From an uncultured Paracoccaceae bacterium (GTDB lineage Bacteria > Pseudomonadota > Alphaproteobacteria > Rhodobacterales > Rhodobacteraceae), in assembly GCA_947492475.1 (NCBI GenBank), contig CANLNM010000005.1, positions 163,178 to 227,177 on the forward strand: DNA of 64,000 nucleotides, written 5' to 3'. The notes below the pieces were generated by a model, which did no database searches, had not been told where the DNA came from, and saw only the letters and a list, made by a program, of their open reading frames with translations. Of the stretch, positions 31,369 to 40,398 are shown piece after piece (position 1 is the first letter of the stretch; the number at the start of each line of letters is the position of its first letter). A program made the position numbers and the translations under genes.

Positions 31369-32199
31369 TTAGATTTGATACGCACCCTTAGCAGAACTGC
31401 TACGAACCCAAACTCTCGAGGAAAACCCAAAGCTTCGAAGCATATCCGCCACCAGATCATTGGTCACTTTGCTTGTGGGGCCTATTGTTATTCCTTTGAT
31501 TGCATCCTTGGGAAACTGAACTGGCATATATGGGATCAAGTTGCCCGGGTTTGTACGGAACCTGATGTCTCTATCTAAGCTTTGCCGACTTGCGGCGACC
31601 AATAATCGCCACTCTTTCTCTTCGTGAAAGGCTTCACTTTTTACGGTAAAAAACCGCCTGTAAGCTTCCAACCTTTTCTCAATTTTCTCTGTTGAATTCT
31701 CCAGATGCATCCGCCCGCTACCATCGGCTTTCAATTGAAACTGATCGCCATCGTCTCCAAATGCTTCAAACATAGTTTTAAAGTGTGACTTTGGTTGCGC
31801 CTGTTCGGTTAAGTTATACGATACCTTCTCGAGCAACATATTGGCGGGTGTTGGCTCCAGTCGCAGGTCGCGCAATTTACCCACATCAAAGGTAATCGAA
31901 CATCCGGCCCCGTTTGCTGCGTAACCACGCCATTGGCTCAGCAAATCCCTTTCCTCCGAAAAGCATAACCCAAGTGAAAAGTTATGCAGGTACTCCGACC
32001 GAATAAGCTCTCGACATCCCATCCTTTTTGCACGCTGTTTAGCGCATTTTTGATCGAAGCGGCTTAACCAATAGTCTGGCAAAACCCTTCCCTCTTGGGC
32101 GTCGTTGGAATGAGTAAGCGAAGACAACCAGAACTCTCGCTTTTCCAAGATAGAAACAGCGACCTCAAGAGAGCAATAATGGTGTAATTCATCTGTCAT
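31369..32199 (-). CDS. DUF2971-family protein inserted between trmD and rplS
   Basis: A 276-residue protein in the opposite orientation to its neighbours. Its pattern is that of DUF2971: LHHYCSLEVAVSILEKREFWLSSLTHSNDAQE at the N-terminus, NFSLGLCFSEERDLLSQWRGYAANGAGCSITFD near 95-130, and SEAFHEEKEWRLLV near 205. Family function is unknown; members are scattered and common in genomic islands. The region is AT-richer than its flanks and codon choice differs, so I infer acquisition. The Shine-Dalgarno sequence is weak. Confidence 0.8.
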   Translation of the reverse strand: MTDELHHYCSLEVAVSILEKREFWLSSLTHSNDAQEGRVLPDYWLSRFDQKCAKQRAKRMGCRELIRSEYLHNFSLGLCFSEERDLLSQWRGYAANGAGCSITFDVGKLRDLRLEPTPANMLLEKVSYNLTEQAQPKSHFKTMFEAFGDDGDQFQLKADGSGRMHLENSTEKIEKRLEAYRRFFTVKSEAFHEEKEWRLLVAASRQSLDRDIRFRTNPGNLIPYMPVQFPKDAIKGITIGPTSKVTNDLVADMLRSFGFSSRVWVRSSSAKGAYQI

Positions 32200-32273
32200 A
32201 ATATCCGATCCAGTGTGCTCTTTGAAATCTCGCTTCTGATATAGTTATCGTCAAGTATCCCCATGAAGTTTGC

Positions 32274-32302
32274 TTGCCTCAGGCCCCTTTTCCCCCTATA
32301 CC
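32274..32302 (+). promoter_or_regulatory. Candidate sigma-70 promoter for rplS-rpmE
   Basis: TTGCCT and TATACC are separated by 17 bp, about 214 bp upstream of rplS. The trmD operon cannot easily read through the opposing DUF2971 gene, so a separate promoter here is expected. Confidence 0.4.
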
Positions 32303-32479
32303 CCGCCTGTCCGGGACTCTTGTTGAGTCGTCTGGACCTGTTTCGTATTGGCATGGCTCAGCTTTCTTCGGCATCTGGGCGTCAAATCGGACAGAAACGC
32401 AAGGAACGACGACCTGAAACTCTGGCGGGCGCAATGCGGACCCGGAAGAAGACCAAGAGCTCTGAGGCGGCATCAAACT

Positions 32480-32496
32480 TCGTGGAACAACCACGA
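32480..32496 (+). promoter_or_regulatory. Short hairpin in the rplS leader
   Basis: TCGTGG/CCACGA with a 5-nt loop ends about 10 nt before AAAGGAGC of rplS. It could modulate translation. It is small, and conservation would have to decide. Confidence 0.3.
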
Positions 32497-32515
32497 GCCA
32501 TTAAAGGAGCATCAG

Positions 32516-32905
32516 ATGGATCTGATTGCACAAATCGAAGCGGAACAAATCGCCGCTCTGGGGAAAGACATCCCTGATTTCAAAGCGGGCGATACCATTC
32601 GCGTCGGCTATAAAGTGACCGAAGGCTCACGCAGCCGGGTTCAGAACTACGAAGGCGTTTGCATCAGCCGTAAAAACGGCAAAGGCATTGCTGGTTCATT
32701 CACAGTTCGCAAAATTTCGTTTGGTGAAGGCGTAGAACGTGTGTTCCCGCTGCATTCCACCAACATCGACAGCATCACAGTTGTCCGTCGTGGCCGCGTT
32801 CGTCGCGCCAAATTGTACTATCTGCGCACACGTCGTGGTAAATCCGCACGTATCGCCGAAGTCACCAATTACAAAGCGCCCAAAAGCGCTGACGCTCAAG
32901 CCTAA
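32516..32905 (+). CDS. rplS: 50S ribosomal protein L19
   Basis: A 129-residue protein at the 30S-50S interface. The ATG at 32516 follows AAAGGAGC; the product begins [20 protein letters not shown]. The core has [49 protein letters not shown] and [18 protein letters not shown]. An upstream open frame to 32348 has no L19 similarity and is rejected as start. Confidence 0.97.
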   Translation: MDLIAQIEAEQIAALGKDIPDFKAGDTIRVGYKVTEGSRSRVQNYEGVCISRKNGKGIAGSFTVRKISFGEGVERVFPLHSTNIDSITVVRRGRVRRAKLYYLRTRRGKSARIAEVTNYKAPKSADAQA

Positions 32906-32916
32906 GGAGAGACGAG

Positions 32917-33138
32917 ATGAAAAAGGATATCCATCCCGACTACCACATCATCAACGTCAAAATGACCGATGGCACGATTGTTCAAATGAAGTCCACATGG
33001 GGCAAAGAAGGCGACCAAATGGCGCTGGACATCGACCCATCCGTGCACCCAGCATGGAATGGCGGTTCGTCCCGCTTGATGGATACAGGTGGACGTGTTT
33101 CCAAATTCAAAAACAAATATGCAGGTCTTGGCTTCTAA
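32917..33138 (+). CDS. rpmE: 50S ribosomal protein L31, cysteine-free type
   Basis: A 73-residue L31 ([21 protein letters not shown], ending [13 protein letters not shown]). The zinc-binding cysteines of the C+ type are absent. Such forms are typical of alphaproteobacteria and usually work without zinc. AAGGAG lies upstream, overlapping the rplS stop region. A strong terminator follows. Confidence 0.95.
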   Translation: MKKDIHPDYHIINVKMTDGTIVQMKSTWGKEGDQMALDIDPSVHPAWNGGSSRLMDTGGRVSKFKNKYAGLGF

Positions 33139-33160
33139 ACCAATTCCAGTTTTATGTTTT

Positions 33161-33191
33161 AAAACGTCGCCCAAACGGGCGACGTTTTTTT
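33161..33191 (+). terminator. Terminator after rpmE
   Basis: AAAACGTCGCCC and GGGCGACGTTTT flank a 4-nt AAAC loop, extended by T's to a run of seven. It is a classic strong rho-independent terminator. Confidence 0.95.
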
Positions 33192-33242
33192 GTTTTGCAA
33201 AGTGGTATGGATTTCTAAACGAATTCGGATCATTGTTTTGCC

Positions 33243-34037
33243 ATGGTGCATCAAATTTTCAAGCTGCTGGCTCCGAAAAACCTTTGGGATTCAATTCTTA
33301 AGATTGGCCTGTTCTTGATTGCGATTGGCGGTGTCAATTCTGTATTCGCATCGGTTTTTTACCCAAAACTTGACCTACCGTTTCACTACGTTTTCCTCAG
33401 TGGTGTATTTGTTGGCCTGCCTTTTGTGTCGTTGTGTTTCTTTATGCTGCATACCCAGCTGGGATTGCTGACAGAAATGGCGATTCAGGCCCGATATGAT
33501 TCACTGACCAGCCTTGCAAATCGACAATGGTTTCTAAAAAAAACCCGCGCCGCATTGGAAAGAGGAAATTCCGGTGTGTTGCTCATTATGGATGCGGACC
33601 ATTTCAAGCTGATCAATGACACATTTGGCCATCACATTGGGGATGCCTGTTTGAAACAAATCGGGTTCTGGCTAAAGGGAAATTTGCGCACAGATGACAT
33701 TGTAGGCCGGATCGGTGGCGAGGAATTCGGCGTGTTCCTGGTGAATACAGATGTGACGCGGTTACAAAAAGTATGTGACCCGTTTCTAAAACCATTGGAA
33801 TTTGCAGGGGATGACGGCCAAATCCTGACCGTCACGATGTCCATCGGCGCAACCCCAGCGCTGATTGGGGATGATTTGGATCACTTGATGCGCCGCGCAG
33901 ATATTGCGCTTTATAAGGCCAAGAAAAATGGGCGCGCACGTTTAGAGGTGCAATTCGAAGATGTGGATTTTCCGGTGACACAGTCGGGGTCCATACGGGC
34001 GGAAAATGATCAGGCCACCCCCGAAAGCGCGGCCTGA
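33243..34037 (+). CDS. Diguanylate cyclase with two membrane segments
   Basis: A 264-residue GGDEF protein. Two hydrophobic segments lie at about 17-42 and 48-75, with a short loop and no separate sensory domain. The GGDEF domain is at about 85-240: DSLTSLANRQWF, MDADHFKLINDTFGHHIGD and the active-site GRIGGEEFGVFL (GGEEF), then MRRADIALYKAKKNGRARL. It makes c-di-GMP at the membrane. No RxxD inhibitory site is visible five residues before GGEEF. The start (ATG 33243) has little Shine-Dalgarno support. Confidence 0.9.
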   Translation: MVHQIFKLLAPKNLWDSILKIGLFLIAIGGVNSVFASVFYPKLDLPFHYVFLSGVFVGLPFVSLCFFMLHTQLGLLTEMAIQARYDSLTSLANRQWFLKKTRAALERGNSGVLLIMDADHFKLINDTFGHHIGDACLKQIGFWLKGNLRTDDIVGRIGGEEFGVFLVNTDVTRLQKVCDPFLKPLEFAGDDGQILTVTMSIGATPALIGDDLDHLMRRADIALYKAKKNGRARLEVQFEDVDFPVTQSGSIRAENDQATPESAA

Positions 34038-34045
34038 TCACAATA

Positions 34046-35362
34046 TTACGCGGCTGAACGACGTGGTTTGCTACGGCGCCCATTTCCGGGGCGACCCCCG
34101 CCGGGCTTACCGCCGCCGGGTTTGCCACCCCCACCTTGGCTGCGGGGTTTACCGCCGCCAAAACCACCACCTTTGTTGCCACCGGGACGACGTCCACCGC
34201 GACGCTGGGGTTTCTTGGCTGGTTGATCCTCAAAGGCCCAAGGGTTGCCAGATGCAACCGGAATATCGGCCTTCATCGCCTTTTGGATATCCTTCAATTC
34301 ACCCATTTCATCAGGGGCGCAAAACGCGATTGCCGCGCCATCTGCACCGGCCCGCGCTGTCCGGCCAATCCGGTGAACATAGTTTTCGGCAACATTTGGC
34401 AGATCGTAATTATAGACGTGTTTTACGTCGGGAATATCGATCCCGCGTGCCGCAACATCCGTGGCCACCAGCACCTTGATTTCACCGGATTTAAACGCCC
34501 GAATGGCGCGGTCCCGCTGGCCCTGGCTTTTGTTGCCGTGAATAGACGCAGCCGCAAAGCCGCGCGATTCCAAAAACTTAAACAGTTTTTCGCAGCCGTG
34601 TTTGGTGCGTCCAAACACAATTGCGCGTTCTTCACGATGTTCACCAATCAGTTTGACCAACAGCGAAGATTTTTCGCCTTTGACCACAAAATGCACGGAT
34701 TGCGCGATCTTATCGGCGGCTTTGCCCGGTGGGTTTACCTGCACCTTAATTGGGTCGCGCAGATAGGATTTGGACAGCTCTTCCATCTGTTTGGGCATTG
34801 TGGCCGAAAACAGCATGGTCTGACGATCCTCAGGCAGCATGGTCGCAATTTTGCGCAGCGCATGAATAAAGCCGAGGTCCAGCATTTGGTCCGCTTCGTC
34901 CAGAACCAAGAACTGAGTTTCGTTCAAACGTACCGCGCCGCGTTCCTGCAAATCCATCAAACGGCCGGGTGTGGCCACCAACAGATCACAGCCGCGTTCC
35001 AGACGCTTCATCTGGGCGACAATGCCCGCGCCGCCAACAACCAACATCACCTTTAGGTGGCTGCCATCCGTATAAGACCGCAGATTGTCCGAAATTTGTT
35101 TGGCCAATTCACGGGTCGGCGCCAAAATCAGGCCGCGTGCCGTTTTCGGGCTTGGTTTAACCCCTGCCCGGTTCAGTTTTTCAATCATCGGCAGACCAAA
35201 GGCCGCGGTTTTACCGGTGCCGGTCTGCGCCAACCCCATCACGTCACGTCCCTCTAGGGCTTGTGGGATCGCTTTTAGCTGGATCGGGGTTGGGTCAACG
35301 ATGCCTTGTTCAGACAGTTTCGCCACGAGGCGGGGCGCGAGGCCCATTTCTTCAAAATTCAT
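34046..35362 (-). CDS. DEAD-box RNA helicase (RhlE-like)
   Basis: A 438-residue helicase. The Q motif FEEMGLAPRLVAKLSEQGIVDPTPIQ is followed by AQTGTGKTAAF, PTRELA, VLDEADQMLDLGF, SAT, ARGIDIPDVKHVYNYDLP and HRIGRTARAGADG. A Gly/Arg/Lys-rich disordered tail from about 375 (GGRRPGGNKGGGFGGG) is typical of cold-shock/RNA-decay RhlE enzymes. The start is at 35362. Its Shine-Dalgarno AGGAT overlaps the end of a short open frame at 35369-35500. Confidence 0.95.
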   Translation of the reverse strand: MNFEEMGLAPRLVAKLSEQGIVDPTPIQLKAIPQALEGRDVMGLAQTGTGKTAAFGLPMIEKLNRAGVKPSPKTARGLILAPTRELAKQISDNLRSYTDGSHLKVMLVVGGAGIVAQMKRLERGCDLLVATPGRLMDLQERGAVRLNETQFLVLDEADQMLDLGFIHALRKIATMLPEDRQTMLFSATMPKQMEELSKSYLRDPIKVQVNPPGKAADKIAQSVHFVVKGEKSSLLVKLIGEHREERAIVFGRTKHGCEKLFKFLESRGFAAASIHGNKSQGQRDRAIRAFKSGEIKVLVATDVAARGIDIPDVKHVYNYDLPNVAENYVHRIGRTARAGADGAAIAFCAPDEMGELKDIQKAMKADIPVASGNPWAFEDQPAKKPQRRGGRRPGGNKGGGFGGGKPRSQGGGGKPGGGKPGGGRPGNGRRSKPRRSAA

Positions 35363-35368
35363 ATCATC

Positions 35369-35500
35369 CTATTCGGCAGGTCCTGCCCGCACGACAAAGA
35401 CCCACATCCGTGGGCCAAAAGGGTGTACCTGCCTGACCGTTGCCAACATAGCAAAACGGCCGTCAGGCACGGGACCCTGCGTGATGGGGGAACCAATCAT
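35369..35500 (-). CDS. Possible small CDS upstream of the helicase (43 aa or longer)
   Basis: The minus strand between 35596 and 35369 is open for about 75 codons. Its end reads GPVPDGRFAMLATVRQVHPF then RMWVFVVRAGPAE, seven bases before the helicase ATG. The only in-frame ATG is at 35500. Composition looks protein-like, but there is no good start or Shine-Dalgarno, so it may be a decayed remnant or chance. The remaining gap to mipZ (35501-35725) holds no other supported feature. Confidence 0.25.
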   Translation of the reverse strand: MIGSPITQGPVPDGRFAMLATVRQVHPFGPRMWVFVVRAGPAE

Positions 35501-35725
35501 CGTATCGCCATGCAGCCAACCCAGATGCTGGGTGGCGCGCTGCTCACGCGGCAGGCTGCGATACTGAGGGTCACATGCGCGTCTGTGCCTTACATGTCAA
35601 GCCCTCGCAGTTTTATGCGGTAAACAGACCACAGATTGCAGACCACGCTTCCCACTTGGGCGGACGCAACATATAGTATCCCCCAAAGGCCGAGGGGCAA
35701 AGGCCGTAGGGCAAAGGGCAGACAG

Positions 35726-36535
35726 ATGGCGCATATTATCGTTGTTGGAAACGAAAAAGGCGGGGCCGGGAAATCCACCGTGTCCATGCATGTTGCAACC
35801 GCATTGGCGCGAATGGGCCACAAAGTGGGCACGTTGGATTTGGATTTACGTCAAAAAACCATGGGCCGTTACGCCCATAATCGGTCGACCTTCATGGAAT
35901 CAGCCGGGTTAAATTTGCCGTCCCCCACCTATTATGACCTGCCCGAGATTGACCAATCTGACCTGCAACCGGGCGAAAACCTGTATGACCGGCGGTTGTC
36001 GATGGCGGTGGCGGGGCTTGAACCTGATAACGATTTTATCCTGATCGATTGCCCTGGATCCCATACGCGTCTGTCACAGGTGGCGCATTCACTCGCCGAC
36101 ACATTGATCACGCCATTGAATGACAGCTTTATTGATTTTGACCTGTTGGCCCATATCGACAGCGATGGTGAAAACATCACTGGCCCGTCGATTTATTCCG
36201 AAATGGTCTGGAACGCGCGGCAATTACGGGCGCAAGCCGGTTTGACACCGATCGACTGGGTTGTTGTGCGCAATCGGTTGGGTGCGCAGAACATGGTCAA
36301 CAAACAAAAGATGGAACGCGCAATTGAAACCCTGTCTAAACGGATTGGATTTCGGGTCGCGCCCGGTTTCAATGAACGGGTGATTTTCCGAGAATTGTTC
36401 CCACGTGGTTTGACCCTTTTGGACCTGCGTGACATCGGCATCAAGAGCCTGAACATTTCCAACGTTGCCGCCCGTCAGGAATTGCGCGACCTGATCAAAG
36501 CGTTGAACCTGCCCGGTGTGACGGTCGATTTTTAA
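35726..36535 (+). CDS. mipZ: Division-plane positioning ATPase MipZ
   Basis: A 269-residue ParA/MinD-superfamily ATPase that inhibits FtsZ polymerisation near the poles by forming a gradient with ParB in alphaproteobacteria. Deviant Walker A is VGNEKGGAGKSTVSMH at the N-terminus, then LDLDLRQKTMGRY, ILIDCPGSHTRLSQ and MVWNARQLRAQ. The ATG at 35726 starts MAHIIVVGNEKGG. The upstream frame from 35636 is rejected. It is convergent with the histidine kinase, 2 nt apart. Confidence 0.93.
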   Translation: MAHIIVVGNEKGGAGKSTVSMHVATALARMGHKVGTLDLDLRQKTMGRYAHNRSTFMESAGLNLPSPTYYDLPEIDQSDLQPGENLYDRRLSMAVAGLEPDNDFILIDCPGSHTRLSQVAHSLADTLITPLNDSFIDFDLLAHIDSDGENITGPSIYSEMVWNARQLRAQAGLTPIDWVVVRNRLGAQNMVNKQKMERAIETLSKRIGFRVAPGFNERVIFRELFPRGLTLLDLRDIGIKSLNISNVAARQELRDLIKALNLPGVTVDF

Positions 36536-36537
36536 TC

Positions 36538-37515
36538 CTAGAACAGGATCACAAATCGCGCCCCTGTTTGGGACGTCGCAAGGCTGATTTCAGCGCCATG
36601 TGCGGCCAACATGCGCCGCACAATCGGCAGCCCCATCCCCGTGCCACCATGGTCACGCCGGGTGGTGAAATAGGGATCGAAAATCTGTTTCTTGTTCCCA
36701 TCTGAAATGCCGGGGCCATTGTCACTGACCTCTAACCGGTCATGGGTTGCGCTGATGTGCAGCCGGGTTGCCCCATGATCAGACGCGTTGCCGATCAAAT
36801 GATCCAGCACCAGCCGCACCCCGTCGGGCGCCAGTGGAATGGCATCATCTAAATCAATCACAATGTCCAAATCCGCATATTCATGGCGCAATGGATCGAT
36901 CAATTCTGACACGCGACAGGACCCCGCCGCAAACGGTTCCTGCGCTTGTGCCAAGGCGCGCTGCGCATCCAGCAATGCGGTCATCCGGTCGGCGGCTTCG
37001 TCGATCCGGGTCAGCAATTTGCGCCGCTCTAACGGTGGTAGATCGGGCGTATCCAGCAATTCTGCCGCCCCCCGCAGCACCGTTAGCGGGGATTTTAATT
37101 CATGTGTGACATGATCGGCATAAGACCGCAGAACCGCCTCGCGTCCCTGTAAAACATGGCCCATATCCAAAATGGTTTGCCCCATTTCGCGCATTTCCTG
37201 GGTGCCGTAATGCGCCAAAGGGTCCAGCGCCTGCACCTCGCCCGCTTTGATCCGGGTCGCGCGGTCGGTCAATGCACGAATGGGGCTAAGCAGGATCCGC
37301 CATAAGACATATCCAAGGATCGCCGTGATCGACAATATCCCCATCGACACCCACAAAACCGCCTGACCACAGCTCATTGCGGCGCCTTTGGCAGGCAGAC
37401 AAATCGCTTGAACCGCAAAAATCCCGCTAAGAGGCAGACACAGAACCGCAAGCAAGGTCATGCCCAAAACCAAGGCCAGCGACGGCCGCCATTTGCGGCT
37501 TATACGCCCCTGCAT
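36538..37515 (-). CDS. Sensor histidine kinase (CreC-like)
   Basis: A 325-residue inner-membrane kinase. TM1 is at about 13-35 and TM2 at about 50-72, with only a short periplasmic loop carrying two cysteines. A HAMP at 73-125 is followed by the H-box HVTHELKSPLTVLRGA (His near 139) and the ATP lid DNGPGISDG...GGTGMGLPIVRR. It lacks a sizeable sensory domain, so the input may come through the membrane or a partner. Its start overlaps the response-regulator stop by 16 nt, so they are one operon. Confidence 0.9.
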   Translation of the reverse strand: MQGRISRKWRPSLALVLGMTLLAVLCLPLSGIFAVQAICLPAKGAAMSCGQAVLWVSMGILSITAILGYVLWRILLSPIRALTDRATRIKAGEVQALDPLAHYGTQEMREMGQTILDMGHVLQGREAVLRSYADHVTHELKSPLTVLRGAAELLDTPDLPPLERRKLLTRIDEAADRMTALLDAQRALAQAQEPFAAGSCRVSELIDPLRHEYADLDIVIDLDDAIPLAPDGVRLVLDHLIGNASDHGATRLHISATHDRLEVSDNGPGISDGNKKQIFDPYFTTRRDHGGTGMGLPIVRRMLAAHGAEISLATSQTGARFVILF

Positions 37516-38189
37516 GCGCCCATCCGAATGCCAACGCCATGGACGGTTTCAATCGCGTCGCCGCATCCTGCTTCGGTCAATTTGGCGCGCAGATTGCGCA
37601 AATGACTGTCCAATGTGCGATCACTGACATGGATGTTCACGCCGTAAACCGCATCGACCAATCGAGGACGCGGCACCACGTGATCCGGGCGTGCAATCAA
37701 ACGTGACAGGATGTCCATTTCGCGCGATGTCAGAGCCACCTGTGCACCGCGCACCCGACATACGTGACGGGTTTCGTCCAGTTCCAGCACACCATGTTGC
37801 TGCACGTCCCGGGCTACTGGGCTTGGGGTGGTTCTCTTTAGGATCGCCTTGATCCGGGCCACCAATTCCCGTGGTGAAAACGGCTTTGCAACATAGTCGT
37901 CCCCGCCCAATTCCAGCCCGACAATTCGGTCCACCTCATCCGCGCGCGCCGTCAGAAATAAAATCGGAACGTCGCGCTCTTTGCGTATTTCGCGACAAAC
38001 GGCCAGACCATCCATTTCGGGCAATCCGATGTCCAAAACAATCAAATCAGGCACCACATTCCCCACTTGGCGCAACGCATCCTGACCATCCACGGCCTCG
38101 GACACTGTGAAACCAGAGGTGGTCAGCGCGATCCGCAACACATCGCGGATTTGCGGGTCATCATCGACGATCAAGACGGTTTGTGACAT
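37500..38189 (-). CDS. OmpR/CreB-family response regulator
   Basis: A 229-residue two-domain regulator. The receiver has the acidic pocket VDDDPQ, the phospho-acceptor aspartate in LIVLDIGLPEMDG near residue 51, and YVAKPFSPRELVARI. The C-terminal winged helix contains LTSREMDILSRLIARPDHVVPRPRL and SDRTLDSHLRNLRAKL. The ATG at 38189 follows AGGAAAAG. The longer frame to 38291 is discarded. It is upstream of and overlaps its kinase. Confidence 0.93.
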   Translation of the reverse strand: MSQTVLIVDDDPQIRDVLRIALTTSGFTVSEAVDGQDALRQVGNVVPDLIVLDIGLPEMDGLAVCREIRKERDVPILFLTARADEVDRIVGLELGGDDYVAKPFSPRELVARIKAILKRTTPSPVARDVQQHGVLELDETRHVCRVRGAQVALTSREMDILSRLIARPDHVVPRPRLVDAVYGVNIHVSDRTLDSHLRNLRAKLTEAGCGDAIETVHGVGIRMGACRGV

Positions 38190-38341
38190 GTTGCTTTTCC
38201 TGAATCGTTGACATTGTTGCACCCCTGATGTGGGATTTCTAACGTTTTTGGTGACGCAATTGCACCCAGTTTTCCATCGTCCAACCACCAAGCATCCTGT
38301 TTCAAACGCCTCGGCAATCCCGGAATTGTTAAAACCTGCAT
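38171..38341 (-). CDS. Possible 56-aa peptide upstream of the response regulator
   Basis: An open frame from the ATG at 38341, with GAGGGA about 10 nt upstream, encodes MQVLTIPGLPRRLKQDAWWL and on to a stop overlapping the response-regulator start by 19 nt. The Shine-Dalgarno and overlap suggest a translated leader or a small protein. It matches no family I recognise. Confidence 0.3.
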   Translation of the reverse strand: MQVLTIPGLPRRLKQDAWWLDDGKLGAIASPKTLEIPHQGCNNVNDSGKATCHKPS

Positions 38342-38453
38342 AATCGTCCCTCGCTTTGTTGCCCCGGTTTTAGACGCCGATTGTGCAACCGATCCGATCA
38401 GGATGTGCAGTTTTTGCACAGAACGATTGGTCATTGTTTCAAAGACTTCGGCC

Positions 38454-39566
38454 ATGTTACTGGGGGGCATGGCTCATATTTCCGCGCTGGCTAGCGCCAT
38501 TTTGACAGACACCAAATGGAAACGTGACATTCGGATTAAACCTGAATGCATTCCTGACGGATTTGGTACGCAATATGACTTTCACACGTTGTGGTATGAT
38601 GCGGTGCAAAATGGGTCCGAAACCGTATTGATCTGTCCCAAGCTCCATAATTTTGAGGATCTGCTGCGACACGCGTCGCTTGATATTGATGGTCACACAA
38701 CGCGCATTCGTCGCATCCAGAAATTCGGGCGTCATGATCTGATCCACCTAACGGGCACGGGGCAGACGCTTAGATGTCATGGGGATCATATCGATGTGTC
38801 GTCGGGCATTTCGCCGGATTCTTCTGCGCGATTTTCCGGTAAAAACATCCACATCACCATGTCGCAAAACAATGATCCGATCTGGATCGAAGACTTTGCC
38901 CGCTATCACATTCAGCATCATGGGCTGCAGGCGATGATCCTGCTAGACAATCAATCCACCGAACAAACCATGCAGGAATTGTCCGATGCGTTGGAACGCA
39001 GTGGCCTAGAGGATTGGCTGGTTATCCCGTGTCCTTTCCCCTATGGCGAACGCGCCATAAAACCGTTCACCTGGCGCAGTAAATTCCTGCAAACCGCTGT
39101 TTATAATGGAGTTCGGCTTAGGTTTTGCAAACAGGCACGCGCCGTTCTAAATTCTGATTTGGACGAATTGGTTGTCTGCGACGGTCGGTCAATCTTTGAT
39201 CTGACGGTCAACAGCAGGCTGGGCTTTGTGCGATTTCCCGGGGTTTGGTATTCCGCTGACACCCTGTCCGATCGTATCCCGCGGCATATGGATCACATCG
39301 CCAAACGCACCGACGCCCCCAAAGCTGCGCCCAAATATTGCATTAACCCACGCGGGCCTTTGGGGCGATTTAGCTGGGATATTCACGCTTTGGAAAACAT
39401 GCCATTGACCCAGCTTTGGACCAGTAAACAAGCCAAACACATGCATTGCCTGAACATTTCCAACGGCTGGAAAGCAGGGCGGAATGCGCCGTTTGAACAT
39501 CGTGAACGGGACCCAGAAAGTGCCGCTTTGTTGGCTGCGACCCACTGGGCCCAGCGGTCAGATTAG
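38454..39566 (+). CDS. Glycosyltransferase family 2/92-like protein
   Basis: About 370 residues. The region from about 145 reads IWIEDFARYHIQHHGLQAMILLDNQS, typical of the Glyco_tranf_2_4/GT92 group. The metal-binding segment NSDLDELVV near 258 supplies the DxD. HCLNISNGWKAGRN lies near the end. The donor and acceptor are unknown. The start is uncertain: candidates are 38403, 38454 and 38469, none with clear ribosome-site spacing. It is convergent with rpe, 2 nt apart. Confidence 0.75.
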   Translation: MLLGGMAHISALASAILTDTKWKRDIRIKPECIPDGFGTQYDFHTLWYDAVQNGSETVLICPKLHNFEDLLRHASLDIDGHTTRIRRIQKFGRHDLIHLTGTGQTLRCHGDHIDVSSGISPDSSARFSGKNIHITMSQNNDPIWIEDFARYHIQHHGLQAMILLDNQSTEQTMQELSDALERSGLEDWLVIPCPFPYGERAIKPFTWRSKFLQTAVYNGVRLRFCKQARAVLNSDLDELVVCDGRSIFDLTVNSRLGFVRFPGVWYSADTLSDRIPRHMDHIAKRTDAPKAAPKYCINPRGPLGRFSWDIHALENMPLTQLWTSKQAKHMHCLNISNGWKAGRNAPFEHRERDPESAALLAATHWAQRSD

Positions 39567-39568
39567 GG

Positions 39569-40255
39569 TCACAGAACAGATTGAGCGGCGGCGCGGATCG
39601 CCCGGATGTTTTCGCCATAAGGGGCTGGGTTTTGCACGGATCCGCCACGGAACACAGCGGATCCTGCAACCAAAACATCTGCACCTGCGGCGGCGACAAT
39701 TGGCGCGGTTTTAGGATCAACACCCCCGTCAATTTCGATGTGAATGGGGCGATCCCCGATCATCTGGCGCAGTTTTTCAATTTTGGTGGTCATGTCGATA
39801 AATTTCTGCCCGCCAAATCCGGGGTTCACGGTCATCACACAAATCAAATCGGTCATATCCAGCAGATGTTCTACCGATTCCGCTGGCGTTCCGGGGTTCA
39901 AAGCAACCCCCGCCTTGGCGCCCGCACCCCGAATTGCCTGCAATGTGCGGTGAATATGGGGACCGGCTTCGACATGGGCGGTGATTACATCAGCCCCCGC
40001 ATCCGCAAAGGCATCAATGTACGAATCAACCGGGGAAATCATCAAATGCACATCCATAACGCCCTTAATATGCGGGCGAATGGCCGCGCAGGTCGCCGGA
40101 CCAAAGGTGATGTTGGGTACAAAATGACCGTCCATAACGTCCACATGGACCCAATCGGCGCCTTCTGCCTCAATCGCGGCACATTCCGCTCCAAAATTGG
40201 CAAAATCAGCAGCAAGGATCGAAGGGGCAATTTTAATTGAACGGTCGAAGGACAT
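39569..40255 (-). CDS. rpe: Ribulose-phosphate 3-epimerase
   Basis: A 228-residue TIM barrel interconverting ribulose-5-P and xylulose-5-P in the pentose phosphate/Calvin routes. Signatures are IKIAPSILAADFANFG, VDVMDGHFVPNITFGP, HLMISPVDSY, VMTVNPGFGGQKF and EIDGGVDPKTAP. The ATG at 40255 follows AAGGAAAG and replaces the longer frame at 40303. Confidence 0.96.
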   Translation of the reverse strand: MSFDRSIKIAPSILAADFANFGAECAAIEAEGADWVHVDVMDGHFVPNITFGPATCAAIRPHIKGVMDVHLMISPVDSYIDAFADAGADVITAHVEAGPHIHRTLQAIRGAGAKAGVALNPGTPAESVEHLLDMTDLICVMTVNPGFGGQKFIDMTTKIEKLRQMIGDRPIHIEIDGGVDPKTAPIVAAAGADVLVAGSAVFRGGSVQNPAPYGENIRAIRAAAQSVL

Positions 40256-40398
40256 CTGGCGCTTTCCTTTATGATTTGCCGCTGCTTTAGCCCAAAAATC
40301 CAATCAGGTCACCCTAGATATAAGCGGAAAAGCCCAGATCGAACGGCATGCGGCCTTTGGCGCATTTCACGCCAATCACAACCTGATAAAATCAGATT

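Noticed and set aside
36535..36538. Terminator between mipZ and the histidine kinase gene
   Set aside because: Only 2 bp separate the convergent genes and no hairpin is evident.
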